Shown: piece by piece, positions 34,601 through 52,619 of the stretch
How positions within the stretch are numbered: position 1 is the first letter of the stretch
Layout: each line of letters starts with the position of its first letter
Source: Hypholoma sublateritium FD-334 SS-4
Lineage: Eukaryota > Basidiomycota > Agaricomycetes > Agaricales > Strophariaceae
Direction: 5' to 3'
NCBI GenBank assembly: GCA_000827495.1
Contig: KN817564.1
Coordinates: 124,001-188,000 of the forward strand
DNA: 64,000 nt
The notes under the pieces: generated by a model
Seen by the model: the letters and a program-made list of their open reading frames with translations, nothing else
Told to the model about the DNA's origin: nothing
Databases searched by the model: none
Program-made: the position numbers and the translations under genes

Positions 34601-36367
34601 GCGTCGCCAGCCTAGCGGGTGTTGTCAACGCAGCGGAAGACAGTGTCTTTAGTGGGTTCTGTCGCAAAATCGGTGTATCAGACATCCGCGAATACGAGGA
34701 ACGGCAGTTGAAAGTAGCGCAGGAAGAGAGCCAAGCGCGCTTGAGGTTCGATGCTCAAATTGCGCGGTTGTCCCATGCGTAGGTTTTCTTCCTTGTCCAG
34801 ATAGGTTTTCGCTGCAAATATGCTAAAAAATTCCGCAGAATTGAATTTGAGCAAGAGGGGCTAACCACAGCTCGCGAACGCCTCGCCCGTCTCGACGCCC
34901 TCGTAGTTGCGGAGCAATCTAACCTGACGAATTTACAGGAGCAAAAAACCGTCTCTGAACGTGATATTGCCTCTTTGGAGTCTGTTGTTGAAAACCATAA
35001 AGAAGAACTCGCCACCCTCCAGGAGGCACTAGATGAGAAGAGCAAAGTTGTTGACCAGGTTAAGAAAGCCGCGCTGAAGTCTTCGAAAATCCTTGATCAG
35101 GCACTAAAGGAGATTGCGGCCTGGGTAAGTGGCAGAGACTTCAACAAATATAAAGTTTATTAACCATATCTGGCTATAGAATGATGAGATCGAAAAACTT
35201 GCGTTGGAGAGATCGGCGTTATACCGAAAATGCCGCCTGGAGGAGATCCGTATTCCTTTGCTAGAGGGTGATCTCAAGAATGTGCCCATGGAAGAGGTTC
35301 GTCTTTTTTTCATCCCTGTTGCCTTCCCTATGCTTACATGGTTACGCAGAACCTCCGCGAAGAAATGGCCATGGATGTCGATGAAGACGAGAATGGGACT
35401 CAACAACCTAAAACCGTAGCAGATTACGGTATCCAAGTCGACTTTGAACACATTGACGATGACAACATGGAAGATCTTCATGAGGCCATCCCAAGATTAG
35501 ACAAAGAAATTGCGGACAAGATCGCCGAGATTGAGCGCATGGCTCCAAATATGAAGGCCATGGAACGGCTCGATGATGTTGAAATGAAACTCGCTGATAC
35601 CGAAAAGGAGGCTGAGAAGGCGCGGAAAGACTCGAAGGGCGCTCGTGATCACTTCAATGACGTGAAAAAGCGGCGGTGTGCATCTATCCTTCTTTCCAGT
35701 TTCAGAATACTCAACTATCTGTAGTTGTGATTTATTCAACAAGGCGTATAACCACATTTCAGATGGGATCGATCAGGTCTATAAGGAGCTGACCAAGGGC
35801 AAGGCATCGCCGATGGGCGGTGTTGCGTATCTCAGTCTGGAAGACAGCGAAGTATGTAATTTCTACTCAGCATTTTTACCTTTGCTGAAATATCTGTAGG
35901 AACCCTACAATGGTGGTATCAAATATCATGCCATGCCACCCATGAAGCGTTTCCGTGACATGGAACAGCTATCAGGAGGGGAGAAGACCGTGGCCGCTTT
36001 AGCTCTGCTATTTGCCATTCACAGGTACGCCAACATTCCCGATGTGTGCGGAACCGAAAACAGATGAGATACCTCTAGTTACCAACCGGCTCCTTTCTTT
36101 GTTCTTGATGAAGTCGATGCAGCTTTGGATAACACCAATGTTGCTAAAATTGCCAACTACATAAGAGCACATGCATCAGATGCGTTCCAGTTCATCGTGA
36201 TCAGCCTGAAAGGATCTCTCTACGAGCGCGGGCATTCTTTGGTTGGCATCTACCGTGACCAAGAAGTGAATAGCTCACGGACTCTGACTCTCGATGTGAG
36301 CATAACCACCTCTCTCTTTGAAAATTAATGCTGACCGTGTCTTCAGTTGACCGAATATGATGATTAG
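31664..36367 (+). CDS. SMC1: Cohesin subunit SMC1
   Basis: SMC1 pairs with SMC3 to form the cohesin ring that holds sister chromatids together. The start [15 protein letters not shown] joins across an intron to [20 protein letters not shown] with the Walker A motif GPNGAGKSN. Coiled-coil arms rich in Glu, Lys and Gln flank the hinge, seen as [13 protein letters not shown] to [10 protein letters not shown]. The C-terminal head has the ABC signature [17 protein letters not shown], Walker [16 protein letters not shown] and the SMC1-typical NYIRAHA. The protein ends LTLDLTEYDD. More than 15 introns were traced and the length is about 1,230 residues, standard for SMC1. Confidence 0.96.
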
Positions 36368-37335
36368 ATTGTGATTTGATATTTCCTCTTCCGTTGCTAT
36401 TTTTTTTATTGCTGTAATTTCCTGTTGTATTTCTGTAACACTGCGAGGCCGACAAATATACCTTAACATTCCCGAGGCAAATGCCCTGTGGCACGAATAG
36501 AATCTGACCCACTCGTGCAATATGCTTGCAAAATTCGATCCTTCATATATAATGTTACCACTGTGCTAGCGACCTTACTTTCGCCAGATGAGCTCGACGG
36601 CGATTCAGCCGCGCGTCTATAAACATATTTCAAAGTATGATTATACGAGGCATAAAACTGGAGCTGGCGGAAAAGTAGCCGCGTGTGGCGCGAATTTTGA
36701 TCCCATTACAGCTTACTACAGGTTTACTGAAAATAGCAACAATACTACCATACTTGGTAACGACAAACCTCTACTGATATCATAAAAGGAAACCCTACAT
36801 CTAGGGCCCAGTTATGTAGTTTCCCGCTTGCAGTGTAGCCAAAGTGTAGCTGCAGTCAGGTTAAGCTGGTCTTGAAGCATGCGGGTTTCCGGGAAGCCTG
36901 AATTTTAAATTTAATTCAAAAGTCCGCCTTACAGTGAGCTGGCACTTGGCTGGCACCCAACGGTAATTTATGTAGAAATACTAGAATAGCTTTCCATATG
37001 ATACTCGGTTGACTCATCGTAAATATGTGACATACATATCGGAGTCTGCTGCATCGGAGACTAGCAACACACTTTGGCTGTGTCGTAATTTGTAAACAGC
37101 CAGAAGCTGTTGGTTGATGCCTCGTGGGAACAAGTAAGCTGATCTGGGAAAGAACGGCCCGGTGAGACCGGATTTCCGAGTTTAGGAATTTCACGTCGGT
37201 GAAGGTATTGCGTGATCGTTAACCATCCTTGAGCACACCATTGTGATGCATTCAATGAGATACCAGAAAAAAAGCCAAGACGATGATGTCGTGTAATCCT
37301 TTCACTGAACCCCCATCACCCCAACGAACCCGATA
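36368..37335. other. AT-rich intergenic region
   Basis: About 970 bp separate SMC1 from the ATP sulfurylase gene. The middle part is AT-rich with small scattered open frames (for example 65 codons at 36588) that have no motif. No RNA gene or repeat was recognised. Confidence 0.5.
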
Positions 37336-39567
<2,232 letters not shown>

Positions 39568-39859
39568 AGATACCCTGAACATGTTCTTGTAGATGTAAAG
39601 TATTTAAATGAGGCACGCGTACTTAGTCTCTGTATCCATTTATAAATATGTGTAATTAAATATTGTAGATTTTCCCCGCGTACTTCTTTGTGGCACAAAT
39701 CCTGTCGTTTGAGTACTTGAGTGTGCATGAGGCTTATGTAATTTGCTATTGACAGTTGTGGGTTGGTTGTGGGCCCAACTTGACTAAAACAAGGTTTCCA
39801 AGAGGTTTCTCAGCTTCTCGCTCAGCCCGGTCCTCGAATTTGCGGGCTCAGAAACTGAG

Positions 39860-40430
39860 ATGCTCATTCTCACCCGTTGGACCCACAGCATCCATCATCC
39901 TATCGCCAGTCGCTTCCTAGCAATGAGTGCATCATCGCCTCCAGGTCCACTTGAGAAATCTATCCGAGACAAGGTAGGACATCCAGTCCAGTGATCTTCA
40001 CATCTATCAATAAACTCACTGACAGTCTTACTAGCTGACAACCCTTTTGCAGCCAGCGTCAATGGTGATCACCAACGATTCTTGGCAACACCGCCATCAC
40101 AGTGCAATGCGCGAAGTTGGTGGCGGCAACGGAGAAACACGTAGGCTCAAATTCTCACAGGGCGCACTCGGTGCCTAAATTATTCCCGCGCCTCCCAGAT
40201 TTCTCTGTACAAGTCGTGTCCAATGCTTTCGAAAAAAAGGTAGTGCTGTGATTTATCCATGTCTCCTACTTCTGCAGCTCACATATCCGAAGTCTACAAT
40301 GCAGCGTCACCGGATGATATATTCCGCCTTGTCGGAAGAGTTTGCGCAGGGCTTACATGCCCTCTCTTTGAAAACCAAAACAGAGACTGAAGTTGCGGCT
40401 GCAGCTGCGGTGGCGCCTGTCACCACGTAG
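39860..40430 (+). CDS. BolA-like protein, possible mitochondrial form
   Basis: BolA proteins act with monothiol glutaredoxins in Fe-S cluster handling. The core is EKSIRDKLTTLLQPASMVI, HRHHSAMREVGGGNGETHF, SVQVVSNAFEKK and QRHRMIYSALSEEF, the standard BolA order including the HxxH-type site. Two in-frame ATGs exist, at 39860 and 39923. The longer form adds 21 residues, MLILTRWTHSIHHPIASRFL, that are basic, lack acidic residues and look like a mitochondrial presequence; yeast Bol1 is mitochondrial. The C-terminus has an Ala/Val-rich tail. Three introns were traced. The gene lies about 290 bp after the ATP sulfurylase stop on the same strand. Which start is used in the cell is unknown. Confidence 0.88.
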
Positions 40431-41064
40431 GTGTTTGACCGCGCCTGCGGCATCATTGACGAAGCATATATATACAGGTTAGTTTGTCCTAGAGAGTATA
40501 ATCCTGTTTTGGAAATATCTCAAATTCTATTAATAGTGGTGTTGGTGCTACATAGACGATACATTTTTTTTGCTGTGTAAGGCTGGACGTCCTTTTCACT
40601 GCAAAGTCTTGATATGGCTCCTTTTGCAACATGTGCCCATGACTACTACGTTCAAACATGACCTTCAGCCTCCGTCACCGCGTCACCATCAATCTTGAAC
40701 CAGTTCTGATGCAATCAATCAACCAACAATCAATGCAGCTCTCTTTCTTCAAACATTGAAATGTAGACCGGGCTTTCAGGCTCAGGCCAATATACATTTC
40801 TGTGCAAAGTTTGCCGCGGCAAAAACTGAATGCTATGCCATGGGCTGATCCTGTCGACTTGCGTCAGATTAATCTTCGCCCATGACGCCCAACACAGATG
40901 CACAGATCTCTCTAATATCTATAGCTCGCGTGTACCAGCCGCTCATCCGTGGATTGACATCTTCGGCAGTGGAATATCCTGAAGTATATAGATAATGCTT
41001 TCATAGCCAACTTGTTCACCATTCACCATCACTTTTATCCTCCTCAGTTCTCAAGCTTTTAGCC
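40431..41064. other. Intergenic region
   Basis: About 630 bp. It contains a loose repeat of CAATCAA (40710-40735) and no open frame of interest. The right end is the promoter of the C2H2 gene, with a TATATAGATA-type run near 40985. Confidence 0.45.
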
Positions 41065-42469
41065 ATGGCCCACCCGTCTCGTTATGACAATTCTCACAGC
41101 GATTCACGTCCAACATTGCCGCCTATTCGCGACTTGTTTCGAGGTCAGTAAGGTCTCTTGCGCTTTGATAACTATCGTTCAACATTTCGAAACCTTGCTT
41201 CAGATGAGCTTTCAAGGCATCCTGATGCCCTGCATGAATCGCCATCTCTGCCACTAGCGCGACTTCATGTCACTGATGACGATGATTATTCAATATCTTC
41301 CTCGAACCCTTCCAGTGAATCGACGAGACACGCGCCTCGGCGTGCTTACGGTGTATGTAAATAATATCCTGAATATTCCTTGTTTCGTTTGACGTATTAT
41401 ATCGTTACGTAGCTCCCAGTCCCTGCTCCTGGCCCACCCACTCATTTTTATCAAAGTAATTTATACAGAGATTCTCCGCAACATTCTGTGCCTACTCGCA
41501 CGGACTATCCAATTTCCCAGCCTAACTTACAACCTTATAATCATGTCGTACATCGCCCTCCGTACACATCCACATACACCCCTGCATTGGCCAACCACCA
41601 AGTATATACGTCCCTCAGCACATCTTACCATGAACCGCACAGATACTCTACGCCGAGTCATTCTCTCCCCCAAGATGCAGCTTCCCGCATTGCTTACACA
41701 TCCCATGTCTCCCCAAAGATGCCTGTCTCGTACAGAGGAGATCCTGCCATGGTCCGGCACAGGTCCACGAGCACATTGTCCGACGCCAGATCACCTCAAC
41801 TAGCATGGAACGTTTCTACCGCATCAAGCTCGGAGTACACGGGCGAAGATGATGAACAGACGCCAGTGGCCCGTTTCCACAATACGGCAGCCACGGGACT
41901 CGTAAATATCCCTCATGCCGATGCTCATCAGCTGCCAGACGAAAATATGGGCGGCTCTGCCTCCAAATATGACTGTCCTTACTGTGGAAAAGGGTTTAAT
42001 CGTCCAAGCAGTCTCAAGGTAGCCAGCTTTCTCACTGAGCCACAAATAATCAATTGCTCACAATCCTTTAGATACATCTTAACAGCCACACCGGCGAAAA
42101 ACGTAAGTCTCGTGTCCAACTTATTCCGGGACTCCGTCTAATCGAGCCACTGCAGCCTTCATCTGCCCCGTTGAAAGTTGCGGCCGCAGCTTCAGCGTCC
42201 TCAGCAACATGCGTCGCCACGCTCGTGTCCACAGCGCACCCGATCACGAGCCCGCAGGCGGCGACAGCCCCATTCCAGCCGCACTGACCACAGCCGCGAG
42301 CAGCTCTCGCTTGTCCCCAGGCAGGTGGAATGTGCATCGTCGGAACAGCACTTCCTCTTCGACTGGAAGCGTTTCCCGGCGGAGTCGGAGTATCTCTTCA
42401 AACGACGACCACGGTTCACCAGAGGGCCGCCGCCTTGACAAACGCTCCCGCCGCAACCTTGACTCCTAA
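41065..42469 (+). CDS. C2H2 zinc-finger transcription factor
   Basis: The protein starts MAHPSRYDNSHSDSRPTLPP and is about 390 residues. A long Ser/Pro/Tyr/His-rich N-terminal half with no structured motif precedes two adjacent C2H2 fingers. Finger one is CPYCGKGFNRPSSLKIHLNSH (C-x2-C-x12-H-x3-H) read across an intron. Finger two has C-x4-C-x12-H-x3-H spacing, from CPVESC to HARVH, joined by the classic linker TGEKPF. The C-terminus is Ser/Arg-rich and ends SRRNLDS. Two introns fall within the finger region. Such two-finger factors in mushrooms often regulate development, but the target here is unknown. Confidence 0.88.
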
Positions 42470-43175
42470 ACCACCACATCCACCACGATATCATTATTCT
42501 ATTTATTTGCTCTGCATTTATTTTATTGGCCTCCACGCATAACTTCATGTATCTAATTTGCTATGTCTTAAAGATAGAGTTTCTCTTTGTATTGGTATGT
42601 ATTGTATACTGTACAGTACCGTTTGATTACCAGTTCCCCAGTTGTAGCCAGTTGTAGCCAGTACCGCCCACATTGCACCGCCCGTTCATGGACCTCCGGG
42701 CCTCACCATCATTTGCAGCACCTACTATTTATTTTTATGTAGCTGCAAGTCCGGATAACTATCATCATGGATATAAATAGCCGAGAAACGGAATAAACTT
42801 GGCTTCTTACATTCATTCACCACCGACCATCCCGAATGCGCGCTCTTTCACAAGTTTCATCTGGGGACGGGGAATCACTGACGCGGGATTGATATTTGGC
42901 ATCCACAATCTATCTGTGCGCAAAACATGTGATGACTCTGAGGCTGCGTCGACTCAAGCAAGGTCCCCGTGGGCCGCAGTCGTGCCCACCGTTGCCTGAG
43001 ATTCGATAGCCTCAGATTGAGTGTCCTTCATGTAACTCTAAAATCTACTTCGCAGACCGGGACACCGCCCCCGACAAGTAACAGCATACAAGAATTTACA
43101 GAGGGTATAGTACATACATCAATCGCTCTTACATATAAGGTCAATTACACAACAAACGCTATACGTCTTTATTAA
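42470..43175. other. Convergent intergenic region
   Basis: About 700 bp between convergent stops. A short tandem repeat of CCAGTTGTAG (about two and a half copies) lies at 42637-42662. No gene was recognised. Confidence 0.5.
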
Positions 43176-46652
<3,477 letters not shown>

Positions 46653-47303
46653 GGATGGATGACGGTGAGAGCCACCTTTGTCATTGTCAGCGCATGAAGG
46701 GCGACGACAATATCTGTTGATCTTGACGCCCGTGTCTCACGTGACGCCTCGCCAAAAGGTGTGAACATCGTTGTGTCTGCATTGCGTAGCAGGCTGATCC
46801 CCGCCTGCTTTCAGCAAAAAAAGGCTAGGCTGAGGTTCAGGGACTATGTTGCTAATCCTGGCAGGCAGATCCACGAGGCCTGCTTCATTCCGATCGCATA
46901 TGACTCTTCCCCATTTGCCATCAATCGCCGCATCTCCCAGCTGGCCGGTTCTTCTTAGAGTCAACTTTGCCAGACTTGGTTCGAAAAGGTACATCAACAA
47001 TAATAAACTGATATGCTCCATTCTCGACAGTACTTCAATATGCCTTTTGTCGGTATATGTAGCTGAATTTATCCGCCACGCGTCCTTCCACAGCAACCCT
47101 ACAACAACACTGCAGCCTGCAGCCTCGAACAGTCCTCGTGTACTACCCAGCCGTTCCAACCCCTTACCTCGCCGTGACTCGCTTGCTGTAAAAATCTCCA
47201 TGTGCTGTTTCACTGAATGATATTTAGACGAGCCCAACCCGCACATTAAATTTTTCACTTGTCCCCAGCTCATTTTTTCTTATTACTATCGCTTTCCTCT
47301 AAT
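46653..47303. other. Divergent promoter region, NDR kinase / homeodomain gene
   Basis: About 650 bp between divergent start codons. A 178-codon ATG frame on the minus strand (47273-46737) is intron-free, lacks motifs and sits in promoter sequence, so I treat it as chance. Nothing else is seen. Confidence 0.45.
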
Positions 47304-48745
47304 ATGACGTCGAGCTACAACAAGGACCGGTATTCCAGCTCCAGTGTAGGCAAATCGCGTCGAAGCTCTCCGGGAGATTCACATAATGTCCATGGTGTTC
47401 TCTTCCAGACGGGACAGGGTGGGCGCACAGTCCTCCCACCTCTTGCTAACAGTTTTCCAACATCTCGTCCCACAGGTCTGTTTCCTTTGTAGTGATAAAA
47501 TTATCAACGCACTCAACCCGCTATTCTAGTGCCCACTAATTATTCTACTACGCCCTATTCACAACCACGCTCGACACCAAAGCTCGACTATAATCTCAAT
47601 CCTCAAATGTATCAGTACCCACCCCCGACAGGCGCCTGTACGTCCACATTTATATTACATGCCTTCATATTAAGACATTGATTTCATTTCTACCTGTCCC
47701 TAGCCCCGCAATTTCCGACTCCGTACCCTAATAACTATGAAATGTATGACCGACACTCTCCCCAGCCATCCTATCCCTACGCCTCTAGGTCGGGGACTCC
47801 AGGGTTGGGTGTCGGGGGTGATCGCGCGAGGCTGCCGCCTCTGTCTACATCTCCCATCCCTCAAGGTGATCGATGGCAGCAACAAGCATACCTTCCCCAA
47901 CAGAACGGATATCATGGTAATGCTATCAGATCTCCAATCGCAACTTATCCCACTGCTCACCCTAATTACCCTATCGTGCCCCAAGCTAATCCTTACGGAT
48001 ATCATATGCAAGCAGGGGTTCACGACCACATGTCAAGCATGAACCCGCAAGGCCACCATGGGATCTACGACGACTTGCGACTAGACCACCCACGCTCTAA
48101 TTCGCCCTATGGCCGCAGCTCGGGGTCCTCCCATGTCTCTTCCCATGGTTCTTCCCATGTCGCTCCCCCTCGGTCATACTCACCTCCACCCGTGACTCCC
48201 ACCTCCCCCGAGGAGCCCACGATCAAGAAGAAGCGCAAACGCGCCGATGCCGCGCAGCTCAAGGTCCTCAACGAGACATATAGCCGCACAGCCTTCCCCT
48301 CAACGGAGGAACGCATCGCGCTCGCCAAGATGCTGGACATGTCCGCGCGTAGCGTACAGATCTGGTGCGCGCGGCGCTGCCTATTTTTTTTTTGCTCCGC
48401 TCATACCCCCGCAGGTTCCAGAATAAGCGCCAGTCGATGCGACAGACAAACCGCCAGTCGACATCCGTCGCGTCCGCGCACCACCAATACGCACTCGCTA
48501 ACCAGGTCGATCCGATGTCCGAGGACCTCGTCCCACACCCGCAGGCGGGCTACGACGCGGGCGGGGGACCGCTCGACAACACTCTCTACCTCTCAGCGGG
48601 TCCACAGGACGGCGCGCGCGCGCACGGGTCGCATTCGCACCATTCGCATTCGCACCCGCCGCCCACCGCGCACTACCACGCGTCGTCGTCGCACCGGCAC
48701 CCGCGCGATGAGGGCGTCGACCTTCGCAAGTGGCGCGGGCCATGA
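47304..48745 (+). CDS. Homeodomain transcription factor
   Basis: The protein starts MTSSYNKDRYSSSSVG and is about 400 residues. The N-terminal half is Pro/Tyr/Gln/Ser-rich. A lysine/arginine-rich arm (KKKRKRAD) leads into a homeodomain: QLKVLNETYSRTAFPSTEER, ALAKMLDMSARSVQIWFQNK. The helix-3 core WFQNKR is split by an intron with an unusually T-rich end (48360-48414). The spacing is that of a typical 60-residue homeodomain. The C-terminus is His/Ser-rich (HSHHSHSHPPP) and ends DLRKWRGP. Non-mating-type homeodomain factors of this kind in fungi include Yox1 and Pho2 relatives. Which one this resembles cannot be decided by eye. It is not next to a second HD gene, so it is unlikely to be a mating-type locus. 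Confidence 0.88.
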
Positions 48746-49497
48746 GGTTTGCCACCCACCGGACACCCACACACCATAGTTACACCCGCTCGTTAAGTCC
48801 CTGACCGCATCTTGACTCGGCCGCCCGAGGGCTCCTTAACCCTGTAGTCCCGGCTGCAGCACTACGTATTTTGATCGGAACCACCTTATCTCTATTCTCA
48901 TTATTGTCTTCCCTGATTGAATTTTTTATACCACTTCCCTTAATCTACTTGAAACCTCCATGCTTTTGTCGTCGCCATAGATTCTAGCTATTATACCCCA
49001 TCCGTTATGTACATTATTCCCTCGCACATCGACCATTCAATTATACATTACATATGTTACCGTATTATTACAGTCAATTATCTGCCTTCATGATCACCAT
49101 CCATCCAGCTTGTTGACAAAGAGGGTGCGATCGAGAATCGGGAAGCATCCAACCAACCCCGTAGAAGTGCGCCAAAGCATCTTCCGAGTTCTTTGTGGGA
49201 TAATCGCGCGCATCTATAACGTATCTGTGATCCCACCAATTGTCAGCATCTAAGCCAGAGAAATAGAATCTTGCTGTACGCTTTATTTTCTCAGTAGATA
49301 AATAATAAGGTTTTATAATGTGGGTAAGTATCATAATGAGGATCGGCAGCCAGGCCCAAGGACACCCTTTCACCCCATCCCACCCGGTGGGGTAGCATCA
49401 TATATAGTGTACAACCTATTTCTGACGAGGATATAATATGTACTCTACAAGGAAAGATTTAATATCGAGCTTATCGCGATGTGCATCACGTACAGCG
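48746..49497. other. Convergent intergenic region with a possible gene fragment
   Basis: About 750 bp between the homeodomain gene and the AA9 gene. A minus-strand open frame (49264-49074) encodes about 60 residues beginning near ARFYFSGLDADNWWDHRY and ending MVIMKADN. It has no start codon and no recognised family. It may be a relic or an unrecognised 3' exon. Confidence 0.35.
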
Positions 49498-50882
49498 TTA
49501 GAATGGGCTGCGTCCTTGTAGTAGCCTTCTCGAAGTAACATGACACCGGTACGATGATGGTCGCGCCGACACAGGCACGTTTGTCGCGGTCTGCGCTGGA
49601 GTCGACGACGAGGGAGTCGAGGCCGTCGGCGGGGTCCCGCCACTGCTGGCGCCGAATGAGACAGGTGCGGGGCCAGGGACCGTGAATACCACGGAGCTCC
49701 CATAAATATCTGGAAAGGTGACCCCTACGTACAGCGACTGCATGGATACAAGCTCGCTCTCGGAAGGAACTCCAGTGCCTGATCCAGTGACCTCAATTTG
49801 TCTAGGTTATGGCGATGAGGTCATCTATTCATTGTATTCCTATTATCCGGGGTATCATCACTCACGAGCAGCTAGGGTAGAACTGCGGCGTAGCCGATTG
49901 CAAGGCAATTCTAAACAAAGAGAGACAGAAAAGGAGTGCATTGAGCCGCGGAGTCGACTGAGAGTTCGGCAGAAGAAAGGAGTCACATTTCATTGCGCAT
50001 AAGCTAAGGATAAACATATTCAATTCGACACTTCGCTAGATATAAATATGTTTTCGTAACATACATATTGGCCTGGGGCGAGATCAGAAGGGATTATTGA
50101 TGACCATGTGCTATTATCTGACAGACCTCCAATCAGAAACAAGCGCGAAAAATGGTCCTAGGCAATCAACTTACTAGCAATGAGTTTAGCCGCCGCCCAT
50201 TGTTTGCTGGCTGCGTCGTATCCGTCCGCGTCAACCTTAAACCATTGAGCATCGTTGGCCTGGAACGTTGAACAATCACCACCACAGGAGGTCATGTATG
50301 TTGAAACAGGACCTTGATGATCTACATGTCAAAGCGTAAGAAAAGATGCGGAACTACTTGGCAAGAAGTGAGTTTACCGCCAGGCCACTGCATTGTGAAT
50401 GATACCCAGGGTGAGCTTACACAACAGGATCTACAGCGGGAAAAACTTTACATATGCCCATTGGAAAACGACTTGCGAGCCGGCGGGTGCTGTGGCAATA
50501 GCTGTTGTTCCATTATTACCACCATGGTGGCATGCGATATCTGGATCGGGAATTGAAACTAGATGCAAAAGGCGGCACGATAAATTAAGCATGAGTATTT
50601 CAACGAAAATAAACATGCAGAAGCTGACTGTAGCCATCGTTTGGAATTTTGCGAATGATTCTGCTTGGAACAGGGCTAGCGTAGCTGAAAGTGCGGTCAA
50701 GAACTGCAGCACTCCGAAGAGAAAACGTGTAAGGCGCACGGGTCTACGAAAGGGTTCCACCCAGGATAGCTCGCATCACCTATCACGACGGTGTGTACGA
50801 AACCATGGCCGTATGCAACGCGCTCCAGGGAAGCAATCCAGATGACCGAGAGAAAAAAAAGAAAATTTGATGACGATGCCAT
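49498..50882 (-). CDS. AA9 lytic polysaccharide monooxygenase (former GH61)
   Basis: AA9 enzymes are secreted copper monooxygenases that oxidatively cleave cellulose and related glucans. The ATG at 50882 gives MASSSNFLFFLSVIWIASL, a signal peptide, and cleavage after VAYG exposes His1 in HGFVHTVVIG, the first copper ligand. Joining exons gives SIPDPDIACHHGG, ATAPAGSQVVFQW, DHQGPVSTYMTSCGGDC (second copper His), AQWFKVDADGY, SIIPSDLAPGQYLMRNEI, FYPSCSQIEVTGSG and PDIYG. That is the complete AA9 order. About eight short introns interrupt it. The C-terminal tail is Ser/Thr/Pro-rich without a cellulose-binding module and ends RRLLQGRSPF. The short exon AHPGYHSQCSGLA is the least certain junction. 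Confidence 0.92.
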
Positions 50883-52619
50883 CGCAGAATTTGAAGGGCG
50901 GGATGGATGTTCGAGGTTGGCCGGATGCCGCAGTGTTGGGGGTACTTACTATAACTGTTGCTACACCTGTCAGCAGTACTCAGGCTCGTGCATGTTGCGA
51001 GCCACGTTGCGGTAGGCGTTTGGAGCGATGAAAGAGCATGCCAGTGGGCAGGCAATCGCAAGGAGGTGGCACTATGGGCGCAGATAAGTACTCAAAGCAC
51101 TGATAATCAAAATAGCTGGGTGTCGATTAATATGCCTCGTTTTCATTAGTTAGGCGAGCCACCGGGCATCTCTGAGAATGGGTAATCAGATCAGATAGTC
51201 GAGGTAGACGCGCGCGCATCCCCCATTTTTAGGAGGATTGGACGCGTTGAAGACACGCGGCGCCGCGCCGCGCGCATTAACATCGAAGTTATACATAGAT
51301 CTGCAGATGTTGATGATGCAAAACACAGAACAAGATATTGACAAGACATCTTGATGAAGCTTTCATATACCCAGACAAAGCTATTCGGCTTCCAGCCACA
51401 TGGCAGGCAGTAATCGTATCGCGCGCGCAAGAAAACGAGGATGCCTCCAGGAAACAGGACGGGGGTGCTATTTCGATGGCTACGATGTGAACAGCGCACC
51501 CAATGTGGAAAATAATGGACCCCAGAGGTGACGCGAGGCCGAAGGCAGACGCGGGCTCGGGTTTGAAAGTTTACGAGAACAGTTTCAAAAGCTCGCCCCA
51601 GACGCGCACAAGACGCGCAAGCAGCCAGCGAGGTGACGGAGAAGATGAGACCATCAATTTCTAATCAAGTCAATTGTCGACATTTCTTTCTTCGCGCGAT
51701 CCCGTGCGCGTCGTCGCCGTGCCACAGCCAGCGGACCGCGTCCCCGCCTGGAGCTCCAATTTCTTGCGGATACGCCTCGTGCGATTCATTAATCAAGTGC
51801 GATGCAGATCAACTGCAGATGCGCCGTCCCGTAATATCTGGGTCAATTTTCGCCTTCACCGGAACGCTCTCCGATGACAACTACGAGCTCACACCTCCGC
51901 GACACACGTCACGCGTCAGGACTAAGTACTGTAGTTGTCTCCGTCGCCGCGCCTTGACCTTTTGTGCAGCGTCCGTTTACCTCGCGAATACGCGCATAAG
52001 TACACGCTTTACCAATCGCGTCTACTGCGACAGCTTACCGGGTGCAGCGTTGGACAGCCAAAGCTAAAAAATCTCGCAAACCGATCACCGAGCTCATTGG
52101 CCCATTCAGCAAGTAGTATGTATGTATGTAAGTACTTTTACATACATACGGAGTTCATATACCGCGTTCATTGAAGATCGCTTATATATTTCCAACTATA
52201 AACAGAATGAATGCCTGATCATGATCAACGTATCGTACATGTCATTTGCGAAAAGAACCTTCCGTCAATGACGCGGTCGAGCCACCCACGGGCGCTTATT
52301 GACGCCACCCATAATGATAGTGATGGGGTTAGGGTCCCTAACCCGACGCGCGCAAAAGGCGCTCAGGGCAAACCCGTCGTCCCCCATATGATGTTCTTCC
52401 GCATATCGCGATTTGCCACATCCAACGCCCACAACGTACACGGTGCCCATGTCTATTTGACTCTAATAGCACACATACATACACGATACTGCAACGGGAA
52501 TAGAACCACAGCCGCAATTAGTAAACACGATGACTACCATTACCAAGTAAAACTAAAACTCTATAGCTATAGAACTGCCCCCCCACTACGACGTCGCCGC
52601 CGCGCGCGAGATCCGCGCC
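50883..52619. other. Long intergenic region upstream of AA9, downstream of eEF3
   Basis: About 1.7 kb. The left part is the AA9 promoter. Open frames of 60-145 codons at 51191, 51633 and 52211 lack motifs. A short TATG/CATA-type repeat with inverted symmetry lies near 52119-52148, and a TTAGGG-type palindrome at 52326-52344. I saw no gene or intact transposon. Confidence 0.5.
52326..52344. repeat. GGGTTAGGG / CCCTAACCC palindrome
   Basis: Two 9-bp arms made of the fungal telomere unit TTAGGG with flanking G bases face each other across one T. It is a perfect inverted repeat embedded in ordinary single-copy sequence, not an array. It may be a protein-binding site or chance. Confidence 0.6.

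Noticed and set aside
46737..47273. 178-codon ATG open frame, minus strand
   Set aside because: It fills a divergent promoter, has no introns in an intron-dense genome and no domain or conserved composition.
47304..48745. Mating-type A locus (homeodomain pair)
   Set aside because: Only one homeodomain gene is present, with no divergent HD1/HD2 partner or mitochondrial intermediate peptidase neighbour.
52326..52344. Chromosome end or telomere array
   Set aside because: Only one and a half units per arm occur and single-copy genes continue on both sides.
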